DNA from: Rhodospirillaceae bacterium
GTDB taxonomy: Bacteria > Pseudomonadota > Alphaproteobacteria > UBA8366 > GCA-2717185
Direction: 5' to 3'
Assembly (NCBI GenBank): GCA_002717185.1
Contig: PBDC01000012.1
Location: 1-6,246 of the forward strand
Length of the DNA stretch: 6,246 bases
Made by a program: the position numbers and the translations under genes. Of this stretch, positions 5,258 through 6,246 are shown one piece after another; the stretch's first letter is position 1, and each line of letters begins with the position of its first letter. Under the pieces are notes generated by a model that was not told where the DNA came from, ran no database searches, and worked only from the letters and a program-made list of their open reading frames with translations.

Positions 5258-6246
5258 TTACCCCGTATCGTCTAACGCTGCGCCTTCAGCCAGCAGATTT
5301 GCTATTTCCTGAGCATCGTAGCCATGCTCCGCCAGTATTGCGCAAGTGTGTTCTCCGAAGCGTGGCGGATCACGCCGGATCGTCGCAGGGGATTTGCTAA
5401 GGCTGTAAGGCGGTTTCATTAGTCTGACGCGCCCCTCGCTTGGGTGATCCATCTCCTGCCAAAACCCAACGTCTGCGAGATGGCCATCGGCGACGACCTC
5501 CTCCAGGGTTGAAATCGGCATGCAGGGTACACCTGCCTTCGCCAGAAGCTTAGTCCATTCTTCGGTGGTACGCTCTAGCATCAATTCGCCGATCAGCGCA
5601 TTTACCGCATCAATATTAGCCGTGCGCGCCTTGCGGTCTTTCAGGATCGGGTTTTCCCACAGATCCTCACGGTCAATTGCCTGCAGGAAGCCGCGCCAAT
5701 GTTTGTCGCTGCCGGGTAAGGCACAGATGTGGCCGTCCTTCGTTTTGTAGGGCCAGCGCATTGGCTTGGCGTGCCGGATCGATCCCGGTGGGCCAATAGA
5801 TGGCATGAATGTCTCGCCGCACAGATGTTCGGGAAATATGAAACTGACCATACTCTCGAACATTGGTACCTCGATTTCCTGCCCTTCACCGGTCGCAAGT
5901 TTGTGATACAGCGCCGCCGCCATGGCGTAGGCGGCGAACAGGCCTGTCGTCTTGTCAGCGATTAGTGAAGGAACGTAACGCGCTTCTTTGCCACCGTACC
6001 CTTCTAATGCGACGAAGCCCGAGGCGCCCTGGATGACGTCATCATAGGCCGCCTGACCCGCATAGCGGCCCTCCCTACCAAAGCCCCAGATATTGCAATA
6101 GATGATATTTGGGTTGATCTCGTGAACACGTTCGTAGCTGAAACCAAGCCGCTCTAGCGGTTCCGGCCGCATATTGTGCACGAATAGGTCAGTTTCGCGC
6201 AGCAATGCCCGGAACGCTTCGGCGCCGCTGTCGGTTTTCAGGTTCA
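5258..6246 (-). CDS. CaiB/BaiF class III CoA-transferase, 5' end cut by window edge
   Basis: The frame is open through base 6246. The 328 complete codons visible begin NLKTDSGAEAFRALL, the conserved CaiB helix that normally follows about 65-75 N-terminal residues, so the TTG at 6205 is internal and not a start. Family members are about 390-410 aa. Features: FVHNMRPEPLERLGF (the binding strand and helix after the Rossmann-like start), the YDDVIQGASGF segment, and VPSLIADKTTGLFAAYAM, in which the Asp at codon 5956-5954 aligns with the catalytic aspartate that forms the acyl anhydride in formyl-CoA transferase. Then come TGEGQEIEVPMFESM and the C-terminal VGFWQEMDHPSEGRVRLMKPP and PPRFGEHT blocks. 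The enzyme moves CoA from a donor thioester to a free carboxylic acid in the cytoplasm. As first visible gene of the operon it most likely activates the pathway's acid before the crotonase step. The substrate cannot be inferred from the sequence. Confidence 0.92.
   Translation of the reverse strand, partial: NLKTDSGAEAFRALLRETDLFVHNMRPEPLERLGFSYERVHEINPNIIYCNIWGFGREGRYAGQAAYDDVIQGASGFVALEGYGGKEARYVPSLIADKTTGLFAAYAMAAALYHKLATGEGQEIEVPMFESMVSFIFPEHLCGETFMPSIGPPGSIRHAKPMRWPYKTKDGHICALPGSDKHWRGFLQAIDREDLWENPILKDRKARTANIDAVNALIGELMLERTTEEWTKLLAKAGVPCMPISTLEEVVADGHLADVGFWQEMDHPSEGRVRLMKPPYSLSKSPATIRRDPPRFGEHTCAILAEHGYDAQEIANLLAEGAALDDTG

Noticed and set aside
5258..6205. Complete CoA-transferase gene starting at 6205
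   Set aside because: The frame continues without a stop to the window edge, and the upstream codons encode the conserved NLKT helix, so the gene is truncated by the window rather than starting at 6205.

Overview
The window looks like chromosomal DNA of a free-living proteobacterium, most likely alphaproteobacterial. This rests on moderate-to-high GC content, dense gene packing, and a set of flavin monooxygenase, Rieske oxygenase and CoA-thioester enzymes typical of soil and marine catabolic specialists. The taxonomic placement is inference; there is no rRNA, tRNA or other marker. I saw no mobile element, CRISPR array or RNA gene.

Layout: two plus-strand genes occupy the left end, the 3' part of an HpaB-type FAD-dependent aromatic hydroxylase (1-738) and a luciferase-like (LLM) flavin oxidoreductase (752-1651). 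They meet a minus-strand block tail-to-tail, overlapping by 4 bp. In transcription order (right to left) the minus block holds: a class III (CaiB/BaiF) CoA-transferase cut by the window edge (6246-5258), a divergent LamB/YcsF (PxpA-like) protein (5253-4399), a crotonase-fold enoyl-CoA hydratase/isomerase with a TTG start and strong ribosome binding site (4376-3540), a small lysine-rich exported protein of unknown function (3448-3041) followed by a clear intrinsic terminator (3014-2987), and a phthalate-dioxygenase-type Rieske oxygenase alpha subunit (2949-1648).

How they may work together (inference): the CoA-transferase, PxpA-like protein and crotonase are spaced 4 and 22 nt apart and are very probably one operon. 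They suggest that a carboxylic acid is activated to a CoA thioester and then processed by a crotonase, with the PxpA-like protein possibly acting on a lactam, cyclic amide or related carboxamide. Two redox enzymes on the opposite strand and the Rieske oxygenase suggest oxidative opening of an aromatic or heteroaromatic ring upstream of the thioester steps. No reductase or ferredoxin partner for either oxygenase, and no PxpB/PxpC partner for the PxpA-like protein, lies inside the window. The small exported protein has its own terminator and appears functionally unrelated.
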